The notes under the pieces: model-generated
Seen by the model: only the letters and a program-made list of their open reading frames with translations
Databases searched by the model: none
What the model was told of the DNA's origin: nothing
Part shown: positions 45,894 through 61,101 of the stretch, one piece after another
Layout of the letters: each line of letters starts with the position of its first letter
How positions within the stretch are numbered: the stretch's first letter is position 1
Source of the DNA: Spongilla lacustris
Lineage: Eukaryota; Porifera; Demospongiae; Spongillida; Spongillidae
Length of the DNA: 64,000 nucleotides
Assembly: GCA_949361645.1 (NCBI GenBank)
Contig: OX442419.1
Coordinates: forward strand, 2,689,028-2,753,027
Direction: 5' to 3'
Made by a program: the position numbers and the translations under genes

Positions 45894-47310
45894 GTCAACG
45901 GGGTGCTTGGGGGTGCTGAAGCACCCCAAATTTTTAGGAGACCTTTTAAGATGAAAAAAGTAGCGGTTTTCTTGTATAATTTGACGTGAAGTTTAACTAC
46001 ATGTACGTTTGAAACTATAACTTTTTATATTAATAGTATAATCATGCGCATAAAAAATTAATTAAGTTTAATTGACTTTTACCCCAACTCATATCACCAC
46101 CAGTTCCTGTGAGCTACTGTGCCACTGACAGGGGGACACCGAATCAGCCCAAATTTGATTTTCCTAAGCGTACTTCTGGGTCACAACATTCTACATGCAA
46201 CACTGTCCCTATACACTGCAAATAAGCCGGTTGCTAAACACACTCAGTTTAAATCAAGATCTGTTGGTTTTTACTCTTCAAACTGTATTTTGGTTTGAAG
46301 TTTGAACCAGTCATTCAGGATTGAAAAAGAAAAAAAAAAACCGGTTTGCCAAACGCAATTTGAGCCTAAAGTCGTACATGTATATGCTTTAAATCCCCCC
46401 CGCATCCGTGATCCATGCATCTCACCATGTCAAATAGGTTTTTCACGTACAGCTACAAAAGTATTTTTGGGACGTGACCTTGTAGCTTTGAAATATTACA
46501 CCAATTATATGAACTTGGCTTCAGTGTATGTCTAGCAACACACATGAACAAAAATTCATTATGACCGACCATATGGTCAACTAATCCGGCTCTACCTAGG
46601 AAACAATATTTCTTGAGAATTATACAAAACCACAAACCAATACGTTATGTTTAGGATTGGAAATACTGGTTTGAAATCTTGGTTTGGCCTTCAAGCCATC
46701 CACACTTTAAACCACTGGATTGAAAACGTTTGGTTTGACAAATTTTGTAGTGTATAACCATGGTCCAAGAAGATGATAATATCCTATGCTTATATTGTGC
46801 TACAGCTCTTCAAAACCAAATGCCTGTAACAGGCCAGGGCAGCCTGTTCTCCTCAACTGGGTTCAACAAAATTCGATAAACATGCATGCGGACTGTCGAT
46901 CTGTATGCCACCACCATGCAGTTCATATGGCAGCAATGATTTCCTAAAAATCAACGGATATCAGTGTGCTGCATTGCCTGAGAGGGCTAAAAATAGAAAT
47001 GCTCTTATCTACATGTATATCCCCAATCATTCTTTCATGCATTCATGGCTGAGAATTCGAAGTACAATAAACCTAAACGGACTGAACTGGCGCATCGTTC
47101 TACATGTCCAAAAAATCAATTAGACTTTAAGTGATTGGAAACGAATTTATTCAAGCAGGCAGTACATTTAAAGGCAGTTTGTGTAATATATATTCTTCCT
47201 ATTTTCTGCTATAATTTGTATTGCAGAAGACTGATTAATTGACACTATATCTCCCCCGCCTTTCCATTTTTCAGCACCCCCAAAGAAAAAAAAAATTGTC
47301 TACGGCCCTG
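45894..47310. mobile_element. Inverted-repeat element, possibly hAT, with a nested element
   Basis: The left end CAAGGCCGCAGTC faces a right end reading CAGGGCCGTAGAC on the minus strand, and both lead inward to GGGGGTGCTGAA. CAGGG(C)CGTAG ends are common in hAT elements. Target duplication is unclear: both junctions carry TGTGC but not a full 8 bp. A second inverted pair, CTATACACTGCAAAT (46211) and ATTTTGTAGTGTATA (46741-46755), suggests a nested element rich in GGTTTG words. No intact transposase. Confidence 0.5.
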
Positions 47311-47599
47311 TGTGCTGCAACTGGTGAGCAGGTTACACTCATTCCAGCTGCGGATAGGAGGTTTGCTGTCAGTGCAATGCTTAGTTAGTGGAACTCACGC
47401 TTTATACTAGTGTGTGTGTGTGCTAAATATAAACCCCTATCCTAAACACGGATCGTCTTGACTGACAAAAAAACAAAAACAAAAAAAAAAAAAAAAAACA
47501 TTTTTTTGGCCTCGTTTCCAGGCTAATCCATGATAATTGACCATGATCGGCCCGATTTCCGTTTGTCGTTGTTTACTTCGTACGTTGTCACTGAGGGCC

Positions 47600-51508
<3,909 letters not shown>

Positions 51509-52009
51509 GTCATGCTGTCCTTGTGGATGTACATGTACAAATGGACCTTCATTTTGCAACACTCCTGTACACTCTCATCATTGAATTGTGTTTCTTTTTT
51601 TTAAATCTGCTATTAAAAAAAAAATGTTCCCAGGACTGTGAACTGTGGTATGGGGTGCCGAAATATGGAAATGCTTTTAAAATCAACATCAGCACCCCTA
51701 ATACTCATTTTCGGAAAGTTCACGAGAAAATTTATAGATACGCTGAATCACTTAACTTTCAGGGGCAGATTTAGAAAGGGAGGGGGATTTTTTTTGAGAC
51801 ATACAGTGCACAGATATTGTATACAGCGTCACACTACAGATAGAATCCCAAACACAAAACAAAACAAGATCGGAAGCTGTAGTGGAAGTAAGGCAGTGTG
51901 ATTACGCGGATACATAAATGTAGCTTTGTTCTATGCGATAGAATAAAATAGAGGTGGACACTAGTCGAGAGTTACGTTAGTAACTCTCATATAGGATTTG
52001 ACCCCGATT
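51509..52009. other. Downstream of gene B; no gene
   Basis: Holds the likely 3' UTR (ATTAAA at 51611, followed by an A-run). No further coding frame with similarity was seen. Confidence 0.5.
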
Positions 52010-52408
52010 GTGAATGTCATTAAAAAAACGCGACCCGCTTCTAGCGGGACTCCTGACGATTGGATCGCTTAGATGTTTCTCATTATCGAACTAGACGTTA
52101 AATACATACAGTTTAGCGTTTGTTCGACGTCACAAAACCGAATCGTTGCGGAGAACAAAACACTTTTCTAAACTCGTACCCAGTCCCACGTATTCTTGTC
52201 GGCCACTTTGAATGTCATTAAAAAAAACGAGACTCGCTTCTAACGGGACTCTTCACGATCGGATCGCTTAGATGTTTCTCATTATCGAACAAGGCGTTAA
52301 AAACATGCAGTTTAGCGTTTGTTCGACGTCACAAAACCGCTTCGTTGCGGAGAACTAAACACTTTTCTGAACTCGTACCCAGTCCCACGTATTCTTGTCG
52401 GCCACTTT
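52010..52408. repeat. ~196-bp tandem duplication
   Basis: 52013-52207 and 52208-52408 are near-identical copies beginning GAATGTCATTAAAAAAACG and ending TATTCTTGTCGGCCACTTT. Each contains GTTTGTTCGACGTCACAAAA. It sits just upstream of the inverted-repeat composite element; whether it belongs to that element is unknown. Confidence 0.85.
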
Positions 52409-52781
52409 TTGTGTTGAAAACGCATAACTCGCGATAGGAACATTTCTAAGGAATAAAAACCACACCAATCGTTTCAGAATAGGTCGCCATACTCGCTTTT
52501 TGCGGTCAAATGGTCTCGAGGCTGCAAGGTATGTAACGATGGTTGTGTTAGGGACTAACGTGTACTAACATGTCCTGAGAACTCTCGACAGTTATTCGCT
52601 TTATGCACACGCTACAGTCTACAGTGCCTAGTGGGAATGTGTACGGTCGGGGGACTAGTCGCTTTCAATCACTGATTAAAATTATTGGTTTTTTTAAAAA
52701 TGTATTTAATTTTGTTATAGCAATAGTAGTGTCGTTTGACACTTTTTGTTAGTGAAGTTGTTGTTTTTTTTTTTTTTCAAA

Positions 52782-53107
52782 ATGCCTTCACGTCAGGAAA
52801 AGAAAAGATCCGACGTACCTCAAAACTCGAGACGACGTTTTAGATTCAGCCCGAGCGAAAAGAAGAAAGAGCCCGAGCGAAAAGAGCAAAGGGCCTGAAA
52901 AGGAACGGACCTCTGGACGCAAAAGGCATTGAGCAGACCCCACGTACCTTGAAAAGGAACGGACCTCTCGACGCAAGAGGTATCGAGCAGATCCTGAAAA
53001 AGGAACGAACGCGCAAGGTATCGAAAGAAACGGACTGCTAAAAGACAACAAGATTTGCAGAGTGCTGAACGTGCTCGCTCGGCGAAAGAGTTAAGGTCAC
53101 TCAAAGG
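52782..53107 (+). pseudogene. N-terminal repeat region of the helicase element, plus-strand copy
   Basis: ATG at 52782 (MPSRQEKKRSDVPQNSRRRF), a stop after about 40 codons, then frame-shifting copies of RKRYRADPEK. It ends in ARSAKELRSLKG at a GTATGTCG donor. The basic, repeated ADPEK unit is seen in hypothetical proteins attached to PIF1 helicases in invertebrate mobile elements (recollection). It is not translatable as is. Confidence 0.6.
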
Positions 53108-53361
53108 TATGTCGTACCTGTACATATACGCGTAGCTACCTACTGTTACTACATTTGTACGTAGTGCGTGCGTTTCTGCGACTACATGTACATGTACACT
53201 CAATTACCGGTACTGGCACTTTTTTTGTGAGGTCAGATGTGTATCTGTATTGATACTTTAATAGCTTCACTATATGTACATGTAATTAAAACGTGAGTGT
53301 AATGAAAGCATCAACATTTGTGGATTTATCCTACGCGTGATTGAATAGGGTCTGTTTTTAA

Positions 53362-56164
53362 CCCCTATTCACCTGATGTCCCGTACGAAGGACAAATGTC
53401 TTGCGTAAGGGACAATTTTTGAAGCCCTATTTATATGTGACCCCAATATACTTTGTACTCAAAATGGCGGAAAACTGCAGCTCTGGAGTAACTCTAGCTG
53501 GTGGTCGTTCTTTGATAAAGGTGAACGGGAAAGATTTTGAGGTAGGGCAAAGTATACGCGCAAGAGGAACGAATGTCGCGAAAAAGAAGGAATTGATGAA
53601 AATTTTTGGTCCACTTTGGTCCGATGGTGTAGTAGAAGGAAAGTTCTTAGGTCTAGGAAAGAAGCGTAAATTTCGAGTGGAATGGACCTCCTTTCATCCC
53701 CATGTGATAGGGGAATATGGGGCGCAACATTCTATTTTTAAAAACGATCAAGACACGTTCCTGCCAAAACGCGCTAGATTGAATGATATGTCGAAGGTTC
53801 TATCTACACCAGATGAGATAGACGAAAGGGAGGAATCTGATGCTACAGAAGAATCATCAGATGACACCGAGCAGTCATCAGATGAAATGGAAGAGGTCTC
53901 TCAAGAACGTGACTTTAGCGGAGAAGACAATTGTGTCACTGTCGGTAATCGTGTGTGGAGGCTTGACCCTGCCTTAGATGTTGTTGACCCTAGGAATATT
54001 GCAGATACATTTAGTGTGATTCCCCGATTGAAGTGGCCTCCTAAGACACGTGAAGTAACAACACATACAGAGATTGATTACTTTAGCTTGATGTTCCCAA
54101 GAGAGCTGAAATCCCTCATCATTACTGCTACAAATTCTGTACTTGGGGACAAGACAAATCATGTTGATGAGCATATTGTGGATCACTTTATTGGATCCCT
54201 TCTAGGAATGTCAGTTCAGCCATCATCTAGCATTGCACATTATTGGAATGAAAAAGATGTCGGTTTTATAACAGGACAAAAGTTTGCCATAAAAACAGGG
54301 TTACGAAAGAATCGCTGGGAACAGATCCGTGGAGCATTGACATTTTGGGAGAGTAATGCTGAAGTTGAAGAAAAAACAGATGAATGGTATCGCATACGAC
54401 AGCTTTTCAAACATTTCAATGACAATATGAACAGAATTTTTATTGCAGGAAGCACACTTACCATTGATGAATCAATGAGTCGATGGCTTGGAGATGAACA
54501 CTATGTGCCTGGAATAACAAAGATGAAATTAAAACCTGAAGGAGTTGGCTTCTTGATAAAAAATATGAGCGACTCTCAGAGTAAGGTTTTACTTCACATA
54601 GAGTTACAAGAAAAGCCTGAAAATATGGCACTGAAAAATATTATAGTGAAAGGAAAATGAAAACAACTGCTGTAACTCAGCGCTTGACAGAACATTATCA
54701 CGGTACAAAAAGGTGTGTAATAGGAGATGGATGGTTCAGTAGTGTGAAAACAGCAGAGGCAATGCAGGCATGTGGGTTGAACTTTGTTGGTATTGTGAAG
54801 AATGCTACTGCTGGGTTTCCAAAGCAATGGATTCAGGAACATGCATTTGGCCTCAATTCTAAGCGTGGAGATGTTGTGTCATTGCATTCAGGTTGATGAG
54901 CATGGAAGAAGGCTGATAGCTCATGCTTGGAATGAACCAGGAAAGGCAAGTGCAAATGTCAATAAAAAGGATGAAAATGTTCATTTCAACATTTGGAACA
55001 TCATTGCCTGAAGCCCCTTGGAAAAGGTTGCGAAAAATCTGTAATGATGCTGGCCAGATCCAGGGTGTATTTATGGATGTTCCACAGTCAAATATTGTGA
55101 AGTGTTACTTTGAGGCTGCTAACTCCATCGATATTCATAATCATTATCGTCAGTATTTGCTTAGGCTGGAGGAGATCTGGCAAACCAAGGATTGGTGGGT
55201 GCGTATATTCCAGACTGTCTTGGGGATGATAGTTGTAAATTCGTTTTTGGCATTCATATTTTTTAGTGAGAATGAATCCAAACCAACACTCAAGGAATTT
55301 GTTAATGCATTGGCTGTAGCACTCTGTATGTCTGGAAAGCAATCTGACATTGTTTTGCGATGCAGACAGAGACCTTATAATGAAGCGAGTGAATTTTCCT
55401 TACCTGATCATTGCCCTCTACTCATTAGAGGCTCTGGATATGGAACAGCATCTATGATGGGCAGATGCAAAGTTGTGACAGACACCGGTAAGGCCTGTGG
55501 TCAAAAGGCATACTTCTTTTGCAAGACCTGTTCTGTCCTTGGAGAAAATGAAGCATTGTTTTACATGTGTGGACCATCCACAGGAAGACACTGTGCAGCC
55601 AAGCATGCAGCAGCATTGTTTTAAGACCTGCATGCTGCTTGTGGGTGTTGTACATGTACTTGCATTGACACATGATTTTTGAATTTGTATAATTGTTTCA
55701 ACAAATATTGCACATAAATTCAGAATGCTCAATAATGACAACAACTTCATGCTCACTGTTATTATAACCTGTGTGAAGGAAAAAAATCATAATGAACAAT
55801 ACGAACCTTAATAAAAACATTATTATTATATATATGCATCACTTATTAGTTGGTGTTAATGAGTCCAGATGCTTGAAGTCTGAAATACATTCCTTTTTTG
55901 AGAAAAGCTCTTTGAAAGTTAAAAGTTCGGTATTGACTTCAATTAAAAATTGCCAAAGCATCTCATAATGATAGATTTAAAAAAATCCTAGATGGTGAAA
56001 AATCATATCATGACATGAAAATAATCACTAACCATGTCTGTAATTATAATGCCTTGAACCTTAACCAAGTGTCATTCTATGCTCATAATAAAAAACAATC
56101 AGCATTGTCCTGTATACAGCAAAACTTGTCCTGTATAAAGGACAAATTTTCAGGTGAATAGGGG
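53362..56164 (+). mobile_element. piggyBac element, 2803 bp, with TTAA duplications
   Basis: Terminal inverted repeats CCCCTATTCACCTGA at the left (53362-53376) and its exact reverse complement at 56150-56164. TTAA lies immediately outside both ends (53358-53361, 56165-56168), the hallmark of piggyBac insertion. Subterminal palindromic pieces TGTCCCGTACGAAGGACA (left) and TGTCCTGTATAAAGGACA (right) are also paired. It carries a damaged transposase and is inserted in the older helicase element. Confidence 0.93.
53464..55624 (+). pseudogene. piggyBac transposase (DDE_Tnp_1_7-like), frameshifted
   Basis: Starts MAENCSSGVTLAGG (ATG 53464). An acidic segment (EESSDDTEQSSDEMEE) is followed by the piggyBac core: YFSLMFPRELKSLII, SLLGMSVQPSSSIAHYW, KFAIKTGLRKNRWEQI and LTIDESMSRWLG with the first catalytic Asp. 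The frame then shifts at about 54657 to VIGDGWFSSVKTAEAMQACG with the second Asp, at about 54885 to VDEHGRRLIAHAWNE, and at about 54985 to FISTFGTSLPEAP, then ANSIDIHNHYRQYL with the third Asp and WWVRIFQTVLGMIVVNSF. The C-terminus (55460-55620) has paired Cys/His residues like the piggyBac zinc finger. Three single-base frame changes prevent full-length translation. Clean TIRs and few other lesions suggest recent death, or sequencing indels. Confidence 0.88.
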
Positions 56165-56369
56165 TTAACACGTAACTATTGTATATGTAATGTTAACTGC
56201 TATTTCAATGTTTACCACTGTAACTACTCCCTGTATGAACCAAACCATACCGTACTAAGGGAGTATAAGGGTGGCCTAGAAAAGGCTATTCTAAGGAATA
56301 GCATACTGTTTGATGAGTTAAATGATGCCTTTTGCAAAACCCATCCATGGTTAACACAAAAGGTCTGTA

Positions 56370-57475
56370 CTATATCTGCACAGTGAGGTTTGTGCAGGTG
56401 CAGTTGGTTTGTGCAGGTGCAGTACTTAACACGGCACTGAGCATGCGTAGAAAAAAAGGAGTTGAATTTCTACAGTTTGTACTATTAATGCAATAAAAGT
56501 AGCTGATAGTGACATTCTTGCTGGGGTATGGTACCATACTGCTTAACATGACCCTAGCACCAACAGCTAGTTTTAATTCTGCAGCAGTTGTGTTACAATC
56601 TTTATTTAGCTTTTCTAGTTCAGATGCTGCCCTCTTGGTACATTTTGCTGTCTCTGCTGTTTCATCAAATTCATCAATACAGGGTATCTTTACAGCCTCT
56701 GAACCCACTTTAGAGAGCATGTCTATGTTAAACTGGTCACATGCCTTTCTTGTTACAAATAGGCACACAGAAGACAAACCCTGACCTAAAAGTTCTTGGA
56801 ACTTTTCAACAGCTGTGAATGTAATAACAGTGGCTTTGTGCAACTGAGTGATTGTTTTATCTGAAATACAATTAACCCTGACATCATTTTACAAGTGACC
56901 AAATTTAGTGTCTCGTTTTTGTCGCTCATTAATAGTCAGTTCATCATACTTTACAGTTTCCTTCCAGATGTTCACTGATGTCATGCAGCCTAGCCTTGCG
57001 GCAATTACTTTGTTGCTGAAACACCATTGAACCATTAACTGGAGGGAGGTGTAGTATGTCCCCAACAAACAGGACATTCACTGCCCCAAACCATTGGCTA
57101 CTTCCAAACATTTCTTGAAGTCTAAGGTGTACATAAGCTAAACAGAGGCTGCTAAGCATGCTGACCTCATCAATAATGATTAGCTTTTAAGATGTTTGAA
57201 ACCGTTTCTCATCATTTTCAAAGTTTCTTTTGGAAGTGGCCAATGAATTGATGTTTTAGAATCATGTTCTATTGTCCATTGGATAAGCCTATGAACGGTG
57301 ACACCATCTATATTAAATGCAACTAACCCAGTGGGGGCAGCTAGTGCACACCGTACAGAGTCTTTATTATCGTTCCACAATTCATTTACCATGGCTCTGA
57401 TGGTATGAATTAGGAAGGACTTTCCTGTTCCACCAACCTGGCTTATGAACATGCACAGGGGGTTATTTTTAATAC
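56370..57475 (-). pseudogene. PIF1-type helicase relic (Helitron-like element)
   Basis: Minus-strand frames in order: QVGGTGKSFLIHTIRAMVN (Walker A, about 57435) and CALAAPTGLVAFNIDGVTVH (motif Ia). A one-base frame change at about 57180 leads to LIIIDEVSMLS (Walker B, DE) and then FVGDILHLPPVNG (motif III, about 57060). After further breaks comes AELKLAVGARVMLSSM (56530), the C-terminal helicase motif. This order is that of PIF1/RRM3 helicases. The N-terminal Rep part expected in a Helitron is absent. Several frame breaks make it dead. It is fed by the minus-strand N-terminal repeat copy at 57846-58040. Confidence 0.8.
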
Positions 57476-57845
57476 AGGAACATTCGCCATTTTGGTGAGA
57501 AAGATGGTCACTGCATGTACTTTTATTGCATTAATAGCACAAACATCATGTAGAAATTTTTCTACACATGCTCAGTGCCTTGTTAAGCAATGCACCTTCA
57601 CAAACCTCACTAACAGCTGCATGTGTTGATGCTATTCATTACACTCACGTTTTAATTACATATAGTGAAGCTATTACAGCATCAATACATATACACATCT
57701 GACCTCACAAAAAAAGTGCAGTAAGTACCGGTAAATGAGTGTACATGTACATGTACACCTGTAGTCGCAGAAACGCACGCACTACATACAAATGTAGTAA
57801 CAGTAGGTAGCTACATGTACATGTATTTGTATGGGTACGACATAC

Positions 57846-58040
57846 CTTTGAGTAACCTTAACTCTTTGCCGAGCGAGCACATCCAGGACTCTGCCAAAAT
57901 CGTTGTCTTTTAGCAGCCCATTCCTTTTCAGGATCTGCTCGATACCTTGCGCATCGAGACATCTGTTTCTTTTCAGGCCCTGCTTGATAGTTTTCACATT
58001 GAGAGGCCCGTTTCTTTTCAGTCTGGGTATCCAACTGATC
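57846..58040 (-). pseudogene. N-terminal repeat region of the helicase element, minus-strand copy
   Basis: Reads TQTEKKRASQCENYQAGPEK, then MSRCARYRADPEKEWAAKR and CARSAKELRLLKG at a GTATGTCG donor. It is the inverted partner of 52782-53107 and better preserved in frame. It lies upstream of, and in the same orientation as, the helicase relic. No ATG of the expected type was seen before the hairpin at 58073. Confidence 0.55.
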
Positions 58041-58072
58041 AATTGTCCATCGGAGTACATATATGAGCAAAA

Positions 58073-58379
58073 ATGAATAAAACAAGTAAATAAAAAACAT
58101 TCTCTATATGAGAAAGTTGGTGATATATAGGATTTGAAAGTAATGGTGGTGTAAAAAGGAAGGAAACAAGGGTCTAATAATAAGGGAAAATGGAATAGTC
58201 CTATATTTAGCACACGAACAACATACCATATCCTACATGTAGAAATGTGCTAAATATAGGACTATTCCATTTTCCCTTATTATTAGACCCTTGTTTCCTT
58301 CCTTTTTACACCACCATCACTTTCAAATCCTATATACCACCAACTTTCTCATATAGAGAATGTTTTTTATTTACTTGTA
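58073..58379. repeat. Long hairpin, ~140-bp arms
   Basis: 58073-58222 and 58240-58379 are inverted copies (ACATTCTCTATATGAGAAAG, AACAAGGGTCTAATAATAAG, GGAATAGTCCTATATTTAGC and their complements). The loop of a few tens of bases contains ATACCATATCCTACATG. It abuts the right end of the composite element, and transcripts could fold into a long double strand. Confidence 0.9.
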
Positions 58380-59432
58380 TAATTTAAAGTGTAAGTGGCT
58401 TAACTGAAATAAATAATTTATAGATATAGCTGTTCAGCATTGAGTAATAATCACGCAGTACGTAGAATAACACGGTCAGCTATTATCCCTAGAAACCTGC
58501 AAATAGAATAAAAAATATAATAAAAATCTTCTAGGGATAAGGGGGGGCCTGGGAGTGTTCCCTAGTCTTGTATTCTGTGAGTTCTGTCCACATGACATAT
58601 AGAGTATACGATAATCGTTACATCATGTGGGACTGGGGACGAGACTAAGCATTGCAGCAAAATTTTTTATTTAGTCAAGAGTCTGAGTTAATGGGTGTAC
58701 ACAGCCTTCAGTAAAGGGGTGGGGGTGGGGGTCTAATTATATTAAATGGTGACCTTTCGTGACGTAAGGCAAAATTATGTATTACATGCACATAATGATC
58801 ATTACTGAATGTGGTATACATATTTCTGTACGTGTATACATGTATGCTAGAATGCATATGGGTGTGTAGTAAATACGAATGTAGTACTCAACAAATATTT
58901 AAACTTATGTATGATGATGACCTTGTTTTGGGGTCGTTCGAACCCATCGATGGTTCCCCCTTGAGTACGCCCATGCTAAGTATAATTCTCAATGTTGTTA
59001 GTGCACATGTATTTGTGTGTTTACTTGTACGTGTGTGTGTGCGTGTGGGTGTCTGTGTGTGTGTGTCTGTGTGTGCATAAGTGTTACAAGTGTGTGTATG
59101 TGGTGTGTGCATATGTGTGTTGTGTGTGTGCATACAATTTTGTATACTGTCCTCTAGGACCACATCATTCCTTCAAAGTCATCATGTCCACCATCACATA
59201 ATACATCAAATCTCATTCCCATACATAACCAATCTTGAGTATACTTGTACTACTCCCGAATCTACGCAAAGTCTTTTCCATCTCTCATAGTACATGTACA
59301 TGTACACTGCATCCATCCCCAAGCCATACAAATTCATGCTCATACTCCAACACACACAATATCGTACTCACTAGTCACCCTCCCCGATCACATACATCAG
59401 CAACAAACATCTCACACTTTGGTACTACTCAC
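58380..59432. other. Intergenic, GT-rich
   Basis: Contains a degenerate GT-rich tract at 59020-59140. The Cys/Val-rich frames there are repeat artefacts. No gene supported. Confidence 0.6.
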
Positions 59433-59516
59433 CTTATCCTTAATGTTGACATCGGCACCCCCTACCAGGTCAGCCTCCGCACATTCCTGAGATGCCCCCA
59501 TGAGAGCAGCGTTATA
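59433..59516 (-). pseudogene. Ankyrin-repeat exon or relic
   Basis: The minus strand reads YNAALMGASQECAEADLVGG then ADVNIKDK, followed by a GTGAGTAG donor at 59432. TALM.AS..GHAEIV..L...GADVN.KDK is the ankyrin consensus; several residues of the second helix are missing. No AG acceptor lies directly upstream of the similarity and no neighbouring ankyrin units were found. It is either an isolated exon of a larger gene or a relic. Confidence 0.5.
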
Positions 59517-59809
59517 GAAAGACACACATAATACAATGTACCAAAGAAGAACACAGCCCATCACACAAGCTACCTCATCGCAACACCAGCATCTACATGC
59601 ATACCATACCCTCCCCAATGAGCCCTGGCCAAATCAAATGCCGGCTATGCATCGAGCTTGGTACTATACAAATGTATGAGTACATACATGTAGTGCTTAT
59701 GCTATGTATTTGCACACTGCTGTGATCTGACCAGTTGCATGGCACGGTACAGTACATGTAAATCTATTTTGAAGTCCTGCTACTGTAGCACCCAGTAATG
59801 CCACCCTCT

Positions 59810-60515
59810 TTATCCCTCCTATATGTTCACTCCACCCCCTCTCCATCCCTCCCTAAGGTCACCCCACCCCCTCCCCACCCCTCCCATATTGTCACCCCAT
59901 CCCTCTCATATGGTCACCCCACCCCCTCCCCTCCCATAGATCAGCCCACCCCCTCTCATATGGTCGCCCCACCCCCTCTCCATCCCTCCCTAAGGTCACC
60001 CCACCCCCTCCCCACCCCTCCCATATTGTCACCCCATCCCCTCTCCATCCCTCCCATATGGTCACCCCACCCCCTCCCATATGGTCACCCCACCCCATCT
60101 CCATCCCTCTCATATGGTCACCACACCTTCTCTCCATCCCTCCCATATGGTCACCCCACCCCCTCTCCATCCCTCTCATATGGTCACCCCACCCCCTCTC
60201 CATCCCTCCCATATGGTCACCACACCCCCTCTCCATCCCTCTCATATGGTCACCCACCCCCTCCCCTCCCATATGGTCACCACACCCCCTCTCCATCCCT
60301 CCCATATTGTCACCACACCCCTCTCCATCCCTCCCATATGGTCACCCCACCCCCTCTCCATCCCTCTCCATCCCTCTCATAAGGTCACCACACCCCTCTC
60401 CATCCCTCCCATATGGTCACCCCACCCTCTCTCCATCCCTCTCATATGGTCACCACACCCCCTCTCCATCCCTCTCATATGGTCACCACACCCCCTCTCC
60501 ATCCCTCCCACAATT
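59810..60515. repeat. ~34-bp minisatellite, about 20 copies
   Basis: Tandem copies of CCCTCTCCATCCCTC(C/T)CATA then TGGTCACC(C/A)CACC, with period about 34 and two shorter variants. Long Pro/Ser/His open frames on both strands result from the repeat period and are not genes. Confidence 0.93.
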
Positions 60516-61043
60516 GACTGTATTAACGTGGGTACATTGAATGAAGCAAATGGAGGGATGAGAGGGAAGAGAAGAGGTGGGGTACATGTACGTGTGTGTA
60601 CACATTGATTTGGCAATGAAGCATTTTCATGAATTACTTGGCACCTGGCCATCCACTCCCCTCACTTCAGTCAGAGATAGCTAGCAATCGCCATAATTAT
60701 ATTCGAGCCTGCGTGGATAGCGACGAGAAAACCTTTTATGATAATTCCTAGAGTCTACTACGGTGGCCCTGGAGGTCGCGCGACCAAGCATTTACTGATC
60801 ATGAACAATATAGCAACGGTCCGATTCCGCGATCGAGCACGGTCTGATTCTGCCATCGATCATTGATCCCATTCCGCTACCAAATTGGACAAAATTACAT
60901 ACTATTATTAAATCTTCGTTCGCAGCGATCATATCTATCAATCGATCCTTTGCGACAAGGCCGTAGTCCCCCCAAAAATTTTTTTGGGCCAGCATAAAGG
61001 GTAAATGTACACGTTGATGTAACAATATTATAAATTACGCGGT

Positions 61044-61101
61044 AATGGACATCGATCGACGAACGGCAAACTGTTGTGCCGTTCGTCGATCGATGTCCAT
61101 T
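61044..61101. repeat. Perfect 25-bp inverted repeat, 8-nt loop
   Basis: 61044-61068 (AATGGACATCGATCGACGAA then CGGCA) is exactly reverse-complementary to 61077-61101, with loop AACTGTTG. Confidence 0.93.

Larger units (their letters stand above)
52782..58040. mobile_element. Composite PIF1-helicase element (Helitron-like) with inverted duplicate 5' ends
   Basis: 52960-53317 and 57620-57985 are inverted copies of each other at roughly 90% identity (TACCTACTGTTACTACATTT, GTGCGTGCGTTTCTGCGACT, AATTAAAACGTGAGTGTAAT in both). Each arm carries the beginning of the same kind of coding region, with RYRADPEK-type repeats followed by a KELR.L(K/L)KG|GTATGT donor. Between the arms lie a minus-strand PIF1-type helicase relic and a later piggyBac insertion. 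RYRADPEK repeats plus a PIF1 helicase suggest a Helitron-like origin; no Rep domain was found. The outer boundaries are approximate. Confidence 0.6.

Noticed and set aside
58888..59290. Cys/Val-rich frames near 59.0 kb
   Set aside because: They read through a degenerate GT tract on one strand and its CA complement on the other.
59798..60652. Long Pro/Ser/His-rich open frames on both strands
   Set aside because: They are produced by the ~34-bp minisatellite whose period leaves several frames open; composition is repeat-like and all frames read the same unit.
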